Of a stretch of 36,436 nt of DNA, positions 25,377 to 32,784 are shown in pieces. Below the pieces are notes generated by a model. That model was not told where the DNA came from. It saw nothing but the letters and a program-made list of their open reading frames with translations, and ran no database searches. Each line of letters starts with the position of its first letter. The first letter of the stretch is position 1. The DNA is from Micromonospora globispora (lineage in GTDB: Bacteria > Actinomycetota > Actinomycetes > Mycobacteriales > Micromonosporaceae): assembly GCF_003857015.1 (NCBI RefSeq), contig NZ_QGGF01000586.1:1-36436 (forward strand). The letters are read 5' to 3'. A program made the position numbers and the translations under genes.

Positions 25377-26120
25377 TTCGCGTCCAGCTGCTTGTCGATG
25401 GCCTGCTTGAAGGCCTCGTACGGCTGGGCTCCGATGATGGGTGTGTTGCCGACGATGAACGCCGGGGTGCCGGTGATGCCCATCGAGGTCGCTTCCTGCT
25501 GGTCCCGGTCGATTGCGTCGCGGGTGACGGCGGACGCCCGGTCCGCGTCGAACGGGCCAGGTCCAGGCCGATGCGCGCAGCGATGTCACGCAGGGCGGCG
25601 TCGTTCAGGGCTCCGCTGTTCACCCGGCGCTCCTTGGCGTACAGGGCGTTGTGGAACTCCCAGAACTTCCCCTGGCTGGCGGCGGCCCGCGCGGCTGTGG
25701 CGGCGGCCCGGGACTCCGCGCCGAGGTAGGGCAGGTCACGCCATTCGACGCGGACGAGTCCCTTGTCGACATACTCCCGGATCAGCCTGGGTTCGGTCTC
25801 CCGGGCGTACTTACGTACTTACCGCAGAACGGGCACTGGAAGTCGGCGTACTCGATGATCACGACGGGGGCATCTGGTTTCCCGAGTGCGACCGGATCGC
25901 CGGGTGTGCGCCGGGCCAGACCGGTGAAGGACTTCTCCTCCTGCCCACCGGCGGTTCCCCCAGCGGCGGTCTCGGCAGCGGGGGCGGACGGCTTGTCGGC
26001 GGGCCGGGCGACGATCGCGAGGACGGCGACGATCGCGATGACCACAACCGGACCGAGCCAGCCAGCCAGCCGGCGCATCTGGGGGGCACTCGTGCGCGAT
26101 GGCTTGATCGGGCGTTGCAT
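25373..26120 (-). pseudogene. DsbA-like membrane-anchored thioredoxin-fold protein, doubly frameshifted
   Basis: Signal-anchor at residues about 22-38 (GPVVVIAIVAVLAIVA), then a DsbA/thioredoxin-fold domain with C96-P-F-C99 in EYADFQCPFCGKY. An 8-bp tandem repeat at 25806-25821 breaks the frame right after the CxxC. The family continues as RETEPRLIREYVDKGLVRVEW in the next frame. A second break (one base missing) lies near 25549-25554, and the end reads MGITGTPAFIVGN to TGA 25373-25375. Undoing both gives exactly 247 codons. ATG 26120 has GGAGGAGA upstream. It is the first gene of the dsbA-ccdA-blaI-M56 operon. Confidence 0.85.
25806..25821. repeat. Perfect 8-bp tandem duplication inside dsbA-like gene
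   Basis: CGTACTTA occurs twice in a row. The extra 8 bases shift the frame just after the CPFC active site. A slippage duplication or assembly artefact would give this. Confidence 0.85.
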
Positions 26121-26138
26121 GTCTCCTCCAGCTGGTCC

Positions 26139-26195
26139 ACACCTACTAATAGACCTAGTACTAGGGAGCTTAGTACTAGGCTGCCTAGTAGATAA
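26139..26195. promoter_or_regulatory. Four TACTA/TAGTA elements at 15-bp spacing, probable BlaI operator
   Basis: The palindrome CCTAGTACTAGG (26154-26165) and near-copy CTTAGTACTAGG (26169-26180) are flanked by half-copies with TACTA at 26144-26148 and CCTAGTA at 26184-26190. All four units are in register at 15-bp steps. The array lies between the upstream terminator and the dsbA start, where the promoter must be. BlaI-family repressors bind TACTA/TAGTA dyads. Confidence 0.75.
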
Positions 26196-26197
26196 AT

Positions 26198-26228
26198 GAG
26201 GGGCGCCCGGACCTGCCGGACGCCCCTC
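26198..26228 (-). terminator. Terminator of the TauE/SafE operon
   Basis: GAGGGGCG (26198-26205) pairs with CGCCCCTC (26221-26228), with an inner CCGG/CCGG, 11 bases after the stop of the permease gene. Confidence 0.7.
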
Positions 26229-26238
26229 GTGGTCGTGC

Positions 26239-27144
26239 TCAGTGGCGGGAGGAGGATCCCACCGGCGCGGGGCTGACCGCCTCGCTCTGCGGTTCCGGCT
26301 TCCTCCGGCCACGCAGCACGGTCATCGCCACGGCGATCGCGGCGGCAACACCGACGCCGATCCAGAGCAGCGGGTTCGTCCGCAGCTCCCCTGGCAACTG
26401 CTGGGCGAGGACGAAGACGCCCATCACCACGACGAACCAGCCGAACGCCTTGCGAAGCAGGTCGGCGGGAATCCGTCCGGCGAGCCGGCCACCGGCGAAG
26501 CTGCCGACGATGGCGGCCGCGGTGACCGCGGCGGCCAGGCCCCAGTTGATGTGCACGCTGGAGAGGTAGCCGGCCAGGCCGGCGAACGACTTCATCGCGA
26601 TGACCACCAGCGAGGTGCCGACCGCGACCGGCATCGGCAGGCCGCCGAGCAGGGCCAGGGCGGGCACCACCAGGAAGCCGCCGCCTGCGCCGACCAGGCC
26701 GGTGACCAGGCCGACGACCACGCCGTCGATGATCACCCGGAACACCGGCAGTTCGTGCGGCACGGGCTTGCCCTCGGCGGAGCGACGGCCGCGGATCATC
26801 GCGATCGCGGTGGCGAGCATCATCACCGCGAACCCGGTGAGCAGGAACCCGGCCGGGATGAACTCGGCCAGCCGACCGCCGGCGTACGCGCCGGTCATGC
26901 CGGCGAAGCCGAAGATCAGACCGGTACGCCAGCGGACCCGTCCCGCCCTGGCGTGCGGCAGCACCCCGACCGCGCTGGTGGCGCCGACGACGAGCAGGGA
27001 GGTGGCGATCGCCTCCTTGGCCGGCAGGCCGGCCACGTAGACCAGCAGCGGTACGGCGAGGATGGAACCGCCGCCGCCGAGCAGGCCCAGGCTGACGCCG
27101 ATCAGGACGGCCAGTCCGATGGTCAGGGCCAGGGTCGCGGTCAT
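26239..27144 (-). CDS. TauE/SafE (TSUP) family permease
   Basis: A 301-aa membrane protein with the duplicated family signature: GVSLGLLGGGGSILAVPLLV near the N-terminus and GLVTGLVGAGGGFLVVPALAL in the second half, about eight membrane segments. The family exports sulfite, thiosulfate-like or sulfonate anions, and a member sits in the cst operon of Staphylococcus. ATG 27144 overlaps the stop of the rhodanese gene (ATGA). It is the last gene of the MBL-rhodanese operon and probably removes the sulfite made by the dioxygenase. A second, broken TSUP gene lies at 17089. Confidence 0.92.
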   Translation of the reverse strand: MTATLALTIGLAVLIGVSLGLLGGGGSILAVPLLVYVAGLPAKEAIATSLLVVGATSAVGVLPHARAGRVRWRTGLIFGFAGMTGAYAGGRLAEFIPAGFLLTGFAVMMLATAIAMIRGRRSAEGKPVPHELPVFRVIIDGVVVGLVTGLVGAGGGFLVVPALALLGGLPMPVAVGTSLVVIAMKSFAGLAGYLSSVHINWGLAAAVTAAAIVGSFAGGRLAGRIPADLLRKAFGWFVVVMGVFVLAQQLPGELRTNPLLWIGVGVAAAIAVAMTVLRGRRKPEPQSEAVSPAPVGSSSRH

Positions 27145-27740
27145 GCCCGCCCCCCGGTGCTCTCTCGCAGCTGACCGACGATGGTGTCCAGGTCGCAGCT
27201 GGCGCCCCGGTTGTACGGCAGCTTGCCCAGCATCATGCCCATCGCACAGGTGTTGGTCACCGCGGCGAAGGTGAGGCCGGCGCCGATGAACCCGGCGACC
27301 CACTTCAGACCCGGCACGAACACCGAGCCCAGGACGCTGGCCAGCACGATGGAACCGGCGACCAGGCGGACCTGACGCTCCAGGTCCCAGCGCTGCTTGC
27401 CCTGCCGGATCGGCGCGTTCGCCGCCTGCCAGGCGAGCATGCCGCCGTTCAGGACCTTGAGGTTCGGCAGTCCGACCCCGGCCAGGGCCTGCTCGGCCTG
27501 GGTGGCACGGGCGCCGGAGCGGCAGATCAGCACCACGTCCTCGTCGAGGTGGTTGCGCAGCTCCTCGCGGTGCTCTTTGAGCAGATCCAGCGGCACGTTG
27601 TAGGCGCCGGGGATGTGGGAGGTCTCGAACTCGGCCGGGGTGCGCACGTCGAGCAGACGGGGGGCCCGTCCGGCGTCGATCAGCTCCCGCAGGCTGGTGG
27701 CATCCACGGTGGCCGTGCGGGTGGTCTCGGAAGTGCTCAT
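27141..27740 (-). CDS. Rhodanese with C-terminal DUF2892 membrane domain (YgaP-like)
   Basis: A 199-aa membrane sulfurtransferase. Residues 10-110 form a rhodanese domain with active-site C73 in LICRSGARAT. Residues 118-199 form a DUF2892-like membrane pair (VAGSIVLASVLGSVFVPGL, FIGAGLTFAAVTNTCAM). This is the arrangement of E. coli YgaP. It moves sulfane sulfur from persulfides at the membrane face. ATG 27740 lies 88 bases after the MBL-rhodanese gene, with a strong hairpin between them. Confidence 0.92.
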   Translation of the reverse strand: MSTSETTRTATVDATSLRELIDAGRAPRLLDVRTPAEFETSHIPGAYNVPLDLLKEHREELRNHLDEDVVLICRSGARATQAEQALAGVGLPNLKVLNGGMLAWQAANAPIRQGKQRWDLERQVRLVAGSIVLASVLGSVFVPGLKWVAGFIGAGLTFAAVTNTCAMGMMLGKLPYNRGASCDLDTIVGQLRESTGGRA

Positions 27741-27787
27741 TTCTCCTCGTTCTGGGACGAACCGCCGGGTCTGGCGGCAAGGTGGGG

Positions 27788-27815
27788 CCGGCCGGCGCGC
27801 AGTCGCGCCGGCCGG
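27788..27815 (-). terminator. Strong 12-bp hairpin between MBL-rhodanese and rhodanese genes
   Basis: CCGGCCGGCGCG, loop CAGT, CGCGCCGGCCGG: perfect 12-bp stem without a T-run. It may terminate part of the transcripts or stabilise the upstream message, setting expression of the last two genes. Confidence 0.55.
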
Positions 27816-27828
27816 ATTCCGGTACGGG

Positions 27829-29229
27829 TCAGGCGTTGTCGGCCATGGCGACGCCCGCCGCCTCGGCCTGGTCGAACTTGTCGTCGATGACGACCACCTC
27901 GCGGCCGGCGTTGGCCAGCAGCGATGCCCCGGCGGTGGCGCGGTAGCCGGAGCCGCAGTGCACCCAGACGGTGCCGGGCGGTACGTCGGCCAGCCGCTTG
28001 GGCAGATCCGGCAGCGGGACGTGGACGGCGCCCTCGATGTGGCCGCTGCGCCACTCGTTGGTCATCCGCACGTCGAGGACCACGTCCGGGTCCGGCAGGC
28101 CGGCAGGGGTGTTGCCAGCGCGGGCCGCCGCGAGGGCCCGGAAGTCCGCCATCCGCATCTCCCCGAGCTGTCCGGGCTCGGTCGCCCACTGCTCGGCCTC
28201 GCCGGTGGCCTGCGCGGCCGGCCGGTCGATGCCGATCCGGACCAGCTCGCGCTGGGCGTCGGCGACCTGCTCCGGCGTCTCGGCGAGCAGGGTGATCGGC
28301 ACACCCCAGTCGATCAGCCAGCCCAGCCAGGTCGACATCGGACCGTCCAGCCCGAGGCTGACTGTGCCGGCCAGGTGCGAGGCGGCGTACGCCTTGCGGT
28401 TGCGCAGGTCCACGACCCACTGGCCGTCCGCGATCCGTTCGCGCAGCTGCGCCGCGTCCGCTCGGATCACCGGGGTGAGGTCGACCGGGGCCGGACCGGC
28501 GAAGTTCGCCACGCCCATGTGGGCGTAGTACGCCGGGTAGGCGTCGAGACCGGCCAGGGTCTGGGTCACGAACTCGTCGGCGGCGAGCCGCAGCACCTCG
28601 TTCGCCTGCTTCTCCCGGCCGATGGTCGAGTCGGGGGCGTCGGCCTGGCTGGCTGAGCAGAAGCTGCCGAAGCCATGCGTCGGCCACACCTGGGCCCCGT
28701 CGGGGAGCAGGTCGGCCAGCCGCTTCGCCGAGGCGTGCTGGTGGTGGGCCAGCTCGTGGGCGTGCTCCTTGCCGAGCAGGTCGGTGCGTCCGGTCGTGCC
28801 GAACAGCAGCGACCCACCGGTGAAGACGTCCGCCGGCTGCCAGCCGCCGTCAGTGGCCTCGTCGAGGACGTACGACAGGTGGTGGAAGGTGTGACCCGGC
28901 GTGGCGATCACCCGCAGACGCAGGGCGTCCGAGACGGGCACCACGTCGCCGTCGGAGACCGGCATGCGGTCGAAGCCGACCTCGTCGGCCGCGGCCACCA
29001 GGTAGTGGGCGCCGGTCACCCGGGCGAGTTCCAGGCCGCCGGAGACGTAGTCGTTGTGGATGTGCGTCTCGACCACGTGGGTGATTCGCACGCCCTTCTT
29101 CCCGGCGAGGTACAGGACCCGGTCGATGTCGCGCTGCGGGTCGACCACGATCGCCACCTGCCCGTTGGAGGCCAGGTAGCTGCGGTCGCCGAGCGAGGAC
29201 GTCGCGATGACGGACACCTCTACTGCCAT
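27829..29229 (-). CDS. MBL-fold/rhodanese fusion, persulfide dioxygenase-like (1)
   Basis: A 466-aa cytosolic enzyme. The metallo-beta-lactamase domain (about 1-230) has the metal motif THIHND (H56, H58, D60) and the later TPGHTFHHLSY and THGFGS histidines. A first rhodanese-like domain (about 255-345) lacks a catalytic Cys; the second (about 365-460) has C425 in VHCGSGYRAT. The layout resembles CstB-type proteins that oxidise a persulfide with O2 to sulfite and then transfer sulfur. ATG 29229 is 25 nt after a CsoR-type operator. It is the first gene of a three-gene operon with rhodanese-DUF2892 and the permease. Confidence 0.93.
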   Translation of the reverse strand: MAVEVSVIATSSLGDRSYLASNGQVAIVVDPQRDIDRVLYLAGKKGVRITHVVETHIHNDYVSGGLELARVTGAHYLVAAADEVGFDRMPVSDGDVVPVSDALRLRVIATPGHTFHHLSYVLDEATDGGWQPADVFTGGSLLFGTTGRTDLLGKEHAHELAHHQHASAKRLADLLPDGAQVWPTHGFGSFCSASQADAPDSTIGREKQANEVLRLAADEFVTQTLAGLDAYPAYYAHMGVANFAGPAPVDLTPVIRADAAQLRERIADGQWVVDLRNRKAYAASHLAGTVSLGLDGPMSTWLGWLIDWGVPITLLAETPEQVADAQRELVRIGIDRPAAQATGEAEQWATEPGQLGEMRMADFRALAAARAGNTPAGLPDPDVVLDVRMTNEWRSGHIEGAVHVPLPDLPKRLADVPPGTVWVHCGSGYRATAGASLLANAGREVVVIDDKFDQAEAAGVAMADNA

Positions 29230-29254
29230 TGCGGTTCTCCCTTCCCAATTCTCC

Positions 29255-29274
29255 ACATACCCGGGGGGGTATGT
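29255..29274. promoter_or_regulatory. CsoR/CstR-type operator before MBL-rhodanese (1)
   Basis: ACATACC CGGGGG GGTATGT: perfect 7-bp arms and 6-nt centre, 25 nt upstream of the ATG. Confidence 0.82.
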
Positions 29275-29320
29275 AGGAGGCAGAATTCTGCGTGGTTCAG
29301 GTACGCGGGATGACTACCCG

Positions 29321-29346
29321 CCCACGCCGCGGCTACGCGGCGTGGG
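29321..29346 (-). terminator. Terminator of the CsoR/CstR gene
   Basis: CCCACGCCGCG, loop GCTA, CGCGGCGTGGG: perfect 11-bp stem 16 bases after the regulator's stop. Confidence 0.7.
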
Positions 29347-29362
29347 CCAGGTCATCTCCTGC

Positions 29363-29632
29363 TCAGGCCAGAGCCAGGAAGAGCTTCTCCAGCTCCTCCT
29401 CGGTCATCTCCGGCGCCTCGCCCCGGTCGCGGGCGGCGTTGCAGTGCCGCATCCCCGAGGCGATGATCTTGTAGCCCGCGCGGTCGATCGCCTTCGACAC
29501 CGCGGCCAGCTGGGTCAGCGCCTCGCGGCAGTCCTGACCGCTCTCCATCATCTCGATGACCGCGTTGAGCTGCCCCCGCGCTCGCTTGAGCCGGGTCAGC
29601 GCCTCGCTGGTCATTTCGGGTCGAAGCTTCAC
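29363..29632 (-). CDS. CsoR/CstR-family repressor, probable persulfide sensor
   Basis: An 89-aa all-helical metal/persulfide-sensing repressor. Conserved features are RLKRARGQLNAV, C35 (in GQDCREAL) and C64 (in MRHCNA), 29 residues apart, as in CstR and CsoR. In copper-sensing CsoR a His lies 4 residues before the second Cys; here that position is G60, so copper binding is unlikely and persulfide sensing is favoured. GTG 29632 follows GGGAGG; a longer frame to 29683 has none. Two operator palindromes lie just upstream, so it should repress itself and the divergent SQR gene. Confidence 0.9.
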   Translation of the reverse strand: MKLRPEMTSEALTRLKRARGQLNAVIEMMESGQDCREALTQLAAVSKAIDRAGYKIIASGMRHCNAARDRGEAPEMTEEELEKLFLALA

Positions 29633-29655
29633 CGCACTACCTCCCACGCAGAAAG

Positions 29656-29671
29656 ATACCCCAGGGGGTAC
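29656..29671. promoter_or_regulatory. CsoR/CstR-type operator, regulator side
   Basis: ATACC CCAGGG GGTAC, one mismatch in the right arm. It is 23 nt upstream of the regulator's GTG. Confidence 0.72.
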
Positions 29672-29684
29672 GGGCCTCGCCACT

Positions 29685-29704
29685 GGATACCCCCACCGGT
29701 ATCC
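29685..29704. promoter_or_regulatory. CsoR/CstR-type operator, SQR side
   Basis: GGATACC CCCACC GGTATCC: perfect 7-bp arms, 85 nt upstream of the SQR-like ATG and 13 nt from the previous site. Confidence 0.75.
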
Positions 29705-29789
29705 TCAACCGGGAGGGTCGCCCGGGGATTCCCCCGGCCGTCCGAGGATGTGCCCCCGGCGACCACCCTTCTCACCTCCGGGAGGTTCC

Positions 29790-30992
29790 ATGGCTCCGGT
29801 ACGGCATCACCAGGTGGTCATCGTCGGCGGTGGCACCGCGGGGATCAGCGTCGCCGCGCGGCTGCGCAGGGCGGGGGTCCACGACATGGCCCTGATCGAG
29901 CCCGCCGAGCAGCACTACTACCAGCCGCTCTGGACGCTCGTGGGCGGCGGCCTGGCCACCGCGTCGGAAACCGCGCGGCCGGAACGAAAGCTCATCCCGA
30001 AGGGGGTGACGTGGATCCGGGACCGGGCGGACGGCGTCGATCCGGACAATCGCCGCGTCTCGCTCGGCAGCGGCGAGACCGTGGGATACGACCAGCTCGT
30101 CATGGCGCCGGGGCTCCAGCTCGACTTCGGCGCGGTGCCCGGCCTGGCCGAGTCGGTGGGCCGGCGCGGGGTGTCCAGCAACTACCGGTACGACCTGGCC
30201 CCGCTCACCTGGGACTTCATCCGGGCGGTACGTGGCGGCACGGCGATCTTCACCATGCCGGCCGGGCCGATCAAGTGCGGCGGTGCGCCGCAGAAGATCG
30301 CCTACCTGGCGGCCGACTGGTGGCGCCGGCAGGGCCTGCTGGACGGGATCCGGATCATCCTGGTGCTGCCGACGGCGACCATCTTCAGCCAGCCGGACTG
30401 GGCGAAGGTCCTCGGCCGGGTCGCCGCCGACTACGGCATCGAGGTGCGCTACGAGTCGCAGCTCGTCGAGGTCGACGGGGACAGCCGGCAGGCGGTCATC
30501 CTCGACAACGCCTCGGGCACCAAGGAGACCGTCGACTACGAGCTGCTGCACGCCGTACCGCCGCAGAGCGCGCCGGACTGGCTGAAGGGCAGCGCGCTGG
30601 CCGACCCGGAGAGCCCGTTCGGCTACCTGGCGGTCGACCGGTACACGCTGCAGAGCCCCCGCTGGCCGGAGGTCTTCGCGCTCGGGGACGTGGCCAACCT
30701 GCCAACCTCGAAGACCGGCGCGGCCATCCGCAAGCAGGCGCCGGTCGTGGCGACCAACCTGCTCGCGGCGCGTCGCGGGGAGCCGCTGCCGGCCCGCTAC
30801 GACGGCTACACCTCCTGCCCGCTGGTCACCGCCCGCAACCGGATGCTGCTCGCCGAGTTCGACTACCAGCTCAAGCCGACGCCCAGCTTCCCGCTGATCG
30901 ACACGATGAAGCCGCGCTACGACATGTGGCTGCTCAAGCGGTACGGGCTGCCGGCGATGTACTGGCACGGGATGCTCCGCGGACTGGCCTGA
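29790..30992 (+). CDS. Sulfide:quinone oxidoreductase-like flavoprotein
   Basis: A 400-aa FAD enzyme. The FAD motif VVIVGGGTAGISVAARLRRAG (residues 9-29) and the second FAD motif PEVFALGDVANLPTSKTGAAIRKQAP (about 293-318) are intact. Two cysteines fit the redox pair, C163 in PIKCGGAPQK and C343 in YTSCPLVT, as in type II SQR. It would oxidise sulfide to a persulfide, passing electrons to quinone at the membrane; C-terminal basic and aromatic residues (YDMWLLKRYGLPAMYW) may bind the membrane. ATG 29790 follows GGGAGG. DUF302 lies 70 bases downstream. Confidence 0.92.
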   Translation: MAPVRHHQVVIVGGGTAGISVAARLRRAGVHDMALIEPAEQHYYQPLWTLVGGGLATASETARPERKLIPKGVTWIRDRADGVDPDNRRVSLGSGETVGYDQLVMAPGLQLDFGAVPGLAESVGRRGVSSNYRYDLAPLTWDFIRAVRGGTAIFTMPAGPIKCGGAPQKIAYLAADWWRRQGLLDGIRIILVLPTATIFSQPDWAKVLGRVAADYGIEVRYESQLVEVDGDSRQAVILDNASGTKETVDYELLHAVPPQSAPDWLKGSALADPESPFGYLAVDRYTLQSPRWPEVFALGDVANLPTSKTGAAIRKQAPVVATNLLAARRGEPLPARYDGYTSCPLVTARNRMLLAEFDYQLKPTPSFPLIDTMKPRYDMWLLKRYGLPAMYWHGMLRGLA

Positions 30993-31062
30993 GCGGGCAT
31001 CTCCGAACATCCAGAGCCGGCCCCGTGGGACCGGCATCATCTCAACTGAGGGGAGCAAACGC

Positions 31063-31455
31063 ATGAGCTACGCGATGACCGTCCGCCTGTCCGCCGGGTT
31101 CAGCCCGACCGTCGAACGGGTCCGGGCGGCGCTGAAGGACCAGGGCTTCGGGGTGCTGACCGAGATCGACATGCGGTTGACGCTCCGCGAGAAGCTCGGG
31201 GTCGACATGGAGGAGTACGTCATCCTCGGCGCCTGCAACCCGCCCCTGGCGCATCGCGCCGTGCAGGCGGACAAGGCCATCGGTCTGCTCCTGCCGTGCA
31301 ACGTCGTGGTCCGCGCCGAGGGGCCGGACACCACGGTGGTGCAGGCCATGGACCCGCAGGTGATGGTGCAGCTCAGCGACGCGCCCGAACTGCGGGCCGT
31401 CGCCGACGAAGCCGCGGCCCGGCTGCGGGTGGCGCTGGACGCGTTGGGGGCCTGA
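31063..31455 (+). CDS. DUF302 domain protein
   Basis: A 130-aa soluble DUF302 protein. Family features are the EIDMRLTLREKLG strand-helix and VILGACNPPLAHRAV, with Cys in the GACNP and LLPCNVVVR patches (near residues 58 and 79). DUF302 genes accompany sulfur-oxidation and thiol operons but their function is unknown. ATG 31063 has GAGGGGAG upstream. It is cotranscribed with the SQR-like gene (70-base gap) and ends before a strong hairpin. Confidence 0.9.
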   Translation: MSYAMTVRLSAGFSPTVERVRAALKDQGFGVLTEIDMRLTLREKLGVDMEEYVILGACNPPLAHRAVQADKAIGLLLPCNVVVRAEGPDTTVVQAMDPQVMVQLSDAPELRAVADEAAARLRVALDALGA

Positions 31456-31463
31456 CGCCCGGC

Positions 31464-31491
31464 AGGGGTGCGGGCGTCTGCCCGCACCCCT
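31464..31491. terminator. Bidirectional terminator between DUF302 and thioredoxin
   Basis: AGGGGTGCGGGC, loop GTCT, GCCCGCACCCCT: perfect 12-bp stem between two convergent genes. It can serve both. Confidence 0.8.
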
Positions 31492-31504
31492 TGCGCGTCC
31501 CGGC

Positions 31505-31867
31505 TCAGCGGCCGGCGGCCGCCAGCTTCGTCCGTACCTCGTCCATGTCGAGGTCACGGACGGCCTGGATCACCTGCTCCAGGGCAGCGGCCGGCAGCGC
31601 GCCCGGCTGGGAGAAGACCAGGATCCCGTCGCGGAAGGCCATCAGCGTCGGGATGGACCGGATCTGGGCCGCCGCGGCGAGACTCTGCTCCGCCTCGGTG
31701 TCCACCTTGCCGAACACGATGTCCGGGTGCTTCTCGCTGGCCTTCTCGAAGACCGGCGCGAAGCTGCGGCAGGGGCCGCACCAGCTGGCCCAGAAGTCGA
31801 CCAGCACGATTCCGTCCCGGCTGACGGTCTCCTCGAAGTTGGTCGCGGTCAGCGCCACGCTCGCCAT
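31505..31867 (-). CDS. trxA: Thioredoxin
   Basis: A 120-aa cytosolic thioredoxin. The active site is WCGPC (C30, C33) within VLVDFWASWCGPCRSFAPVF, the cis-proline loop is SIPTLMAF, and the helix KVDTEAEQSLAA follows the usual order. It reduces disulfides and, in this setting, probably persulfides formed by SQR and the rhodaneses. ATG 31867 has GGAGGT upstream. A CsoR-type operator is 44 nt upstream. It is divergent from the two rhodanese genes and convergent with DUF302. The gene name is by family only. Confidence 0.92.
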   Translation of the reverse strand: MASVALTATNFEETVSRDGIVLVDFWASWCGPCRSFAPVFEKASEKHPDIVFGKVDTEAEQSLAAAAQIRSIPTLMAFRDGILVFSQPGALPAAALEQVIQAVRDLDMDEVRTKLAAAGR

Positions 31868-31911
31868 GTCCCACCTCCGTGTCTCGACAGGCGTTCTACG
31901 GCGGTGACAAC

Positions 31912-31927
31912 ATACCCGCGGGGGTAT
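31912..31927. promoter_or_regulatory. CsoR/CstR-type operator before thioredoxin
   Basis: ATACC CGCGGG GGTAT: perfect 5-bp arms, 44 nt upstream of the thioredoxin ATG. Confidence 0.78.
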
Positions 31928-32009
31928 CTATTCCCGGCGCTCCGACTGCGCCCTCTCGGTGCCGGTGGCGGGATGTCGTCCCGCTTCCCGTGGGTTACAG
32001 TCGACGTCC

Positions 32010-32025
32010 ATACCCCGGGGGGTAT
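32010..32025. promoter_or_regulatory. CsoR/CstR-type operator before rhodanese pair
   Basis: ATACC CCGGGG GGTAT; arms extend to CATACC/GGTATG. It is 21 nt upstream of the first rhodanese ATG. Confidence 0.82.
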
Positions 32026-32046
32026 GACCGAGCCTGAGGAGAAGAG

Positions 32047-32361
32047 ATGCGAGAGGTGAACCTGGCGGACTTCGCCGCCGCGCACGCCGATGGTGCCGCG
32101 GTGGTCGATGTCCGGGAGTCGTTCGAGTACGTCGAGGGCCACGTGCCCGGCGCGCGCCTGGTGCCGCTGGCCCAGCTGCCCACGGTGGTGGCGGATCTTC
32201 CCCGGAACCGCCCGGTGTACGTCATCTGCGCCAGCGGCAACCGCAGCCTGGCCGCCGCGCAGTTCCTGGCCCGCGCCGGCGTCGACGCCCGCTCGGTCAG
32301 CGGTGGCACCGGCGGGTGGGCCCGCAGCGGCCGTCCCGTCGTGACGGGGCCGGACGCATGA
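32047..32361 (+). CDS. Single-domain rhodanese
   Basis: A 104-aa sulfurtransferase with one rhodanese domain. The family start is VVDVRESFEYVEGHVPGA and the catalytic cysteine is C61 in VICASGNRS. ATG 32047 has GAGGAGAAG upstream. Its stop overlaps the next ATG (ATGA), so the two rhodaneses are translated together. It accepts sulfane sulfur from a persulfide such as glutathione, mycothiol or SQR product (family knowledge, partner unknown). Confidence 0.92.
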   Translation: MREVNLADFAAAHADGAAVVDVRESFEYVEGHVPGARLVPLAQLPTVVADLPRNRPVYVICASGNRSLAAAQFLARAGVDARSVSGGTGGWARSGRPVVTGPDA

Positions 32362-32729
32362 AGCTCGGCGGAATGCTGAAGAGGATCTTCGGCGTGCACT
32401 ACACCTCCGTCGGGCCTGAACAGGCGGCCGCCCTGGTGGCTGGCGGAGGGGTGCTGCTGGACGTGCGGGAGCCGGCCGAATGGCGGGCCGGTCACGCGCC
32501 CCGGGCGCGGCACATCCCGCTCGGCCAGCTGGCGGAGCGGATCGGTGAGTTGCCGGCGGACCGACCGGTGGTCACCGTGTGCCGCTCGGGAGCGCGTTCG
32601 CGGCAGGCCGCCGCGCTGCTGGCCCGCGAGCGGGACCAGGTCCACAACCTGGCCGGCGGCATGCGGGCCTGGGTCGGCGCCGGGTTGGCGCTGCAGGTGA
32701 AGGGCGGCCGGCCGGGTCGGTTGATCTGA
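32358..32729 (+). CDS. Single-domain rhodanese, second of pair
   Basis: A 123-aa rhodanese with a short N-terminal extension (KLGGMLKRIFGVHY) and catalytic C75 in VTVCRSGARSRQA, the CRSGAR loop seen also in the YgaP-like protein. The start is set by the ATGA overlap with the preceding gene. Active-site loops differ between the two (CASGNR and CRSGAR), which implies different sulfur donors or acceptors. The MBL-rhodanese (2) gene begins 121 bases downstream under its own operator. Confidence 0.9.
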   Translation: MKLGGMLKRIFGVHYTSVGPEQAAALVAGGGVLLDVREPAEWRAGHAPRARHIPLGQLAERIGELPADRPVVTVCRSGARSRQAAALLARERDQVHNLAGGMRAWVGAGLALQVKGGRPGRLI

Positions 32730-32784
32730 CCCGGCCGTGTCCCGTGGCGACGGTCACGGGAGGACGGGACCTTCGGCCCGGAAT

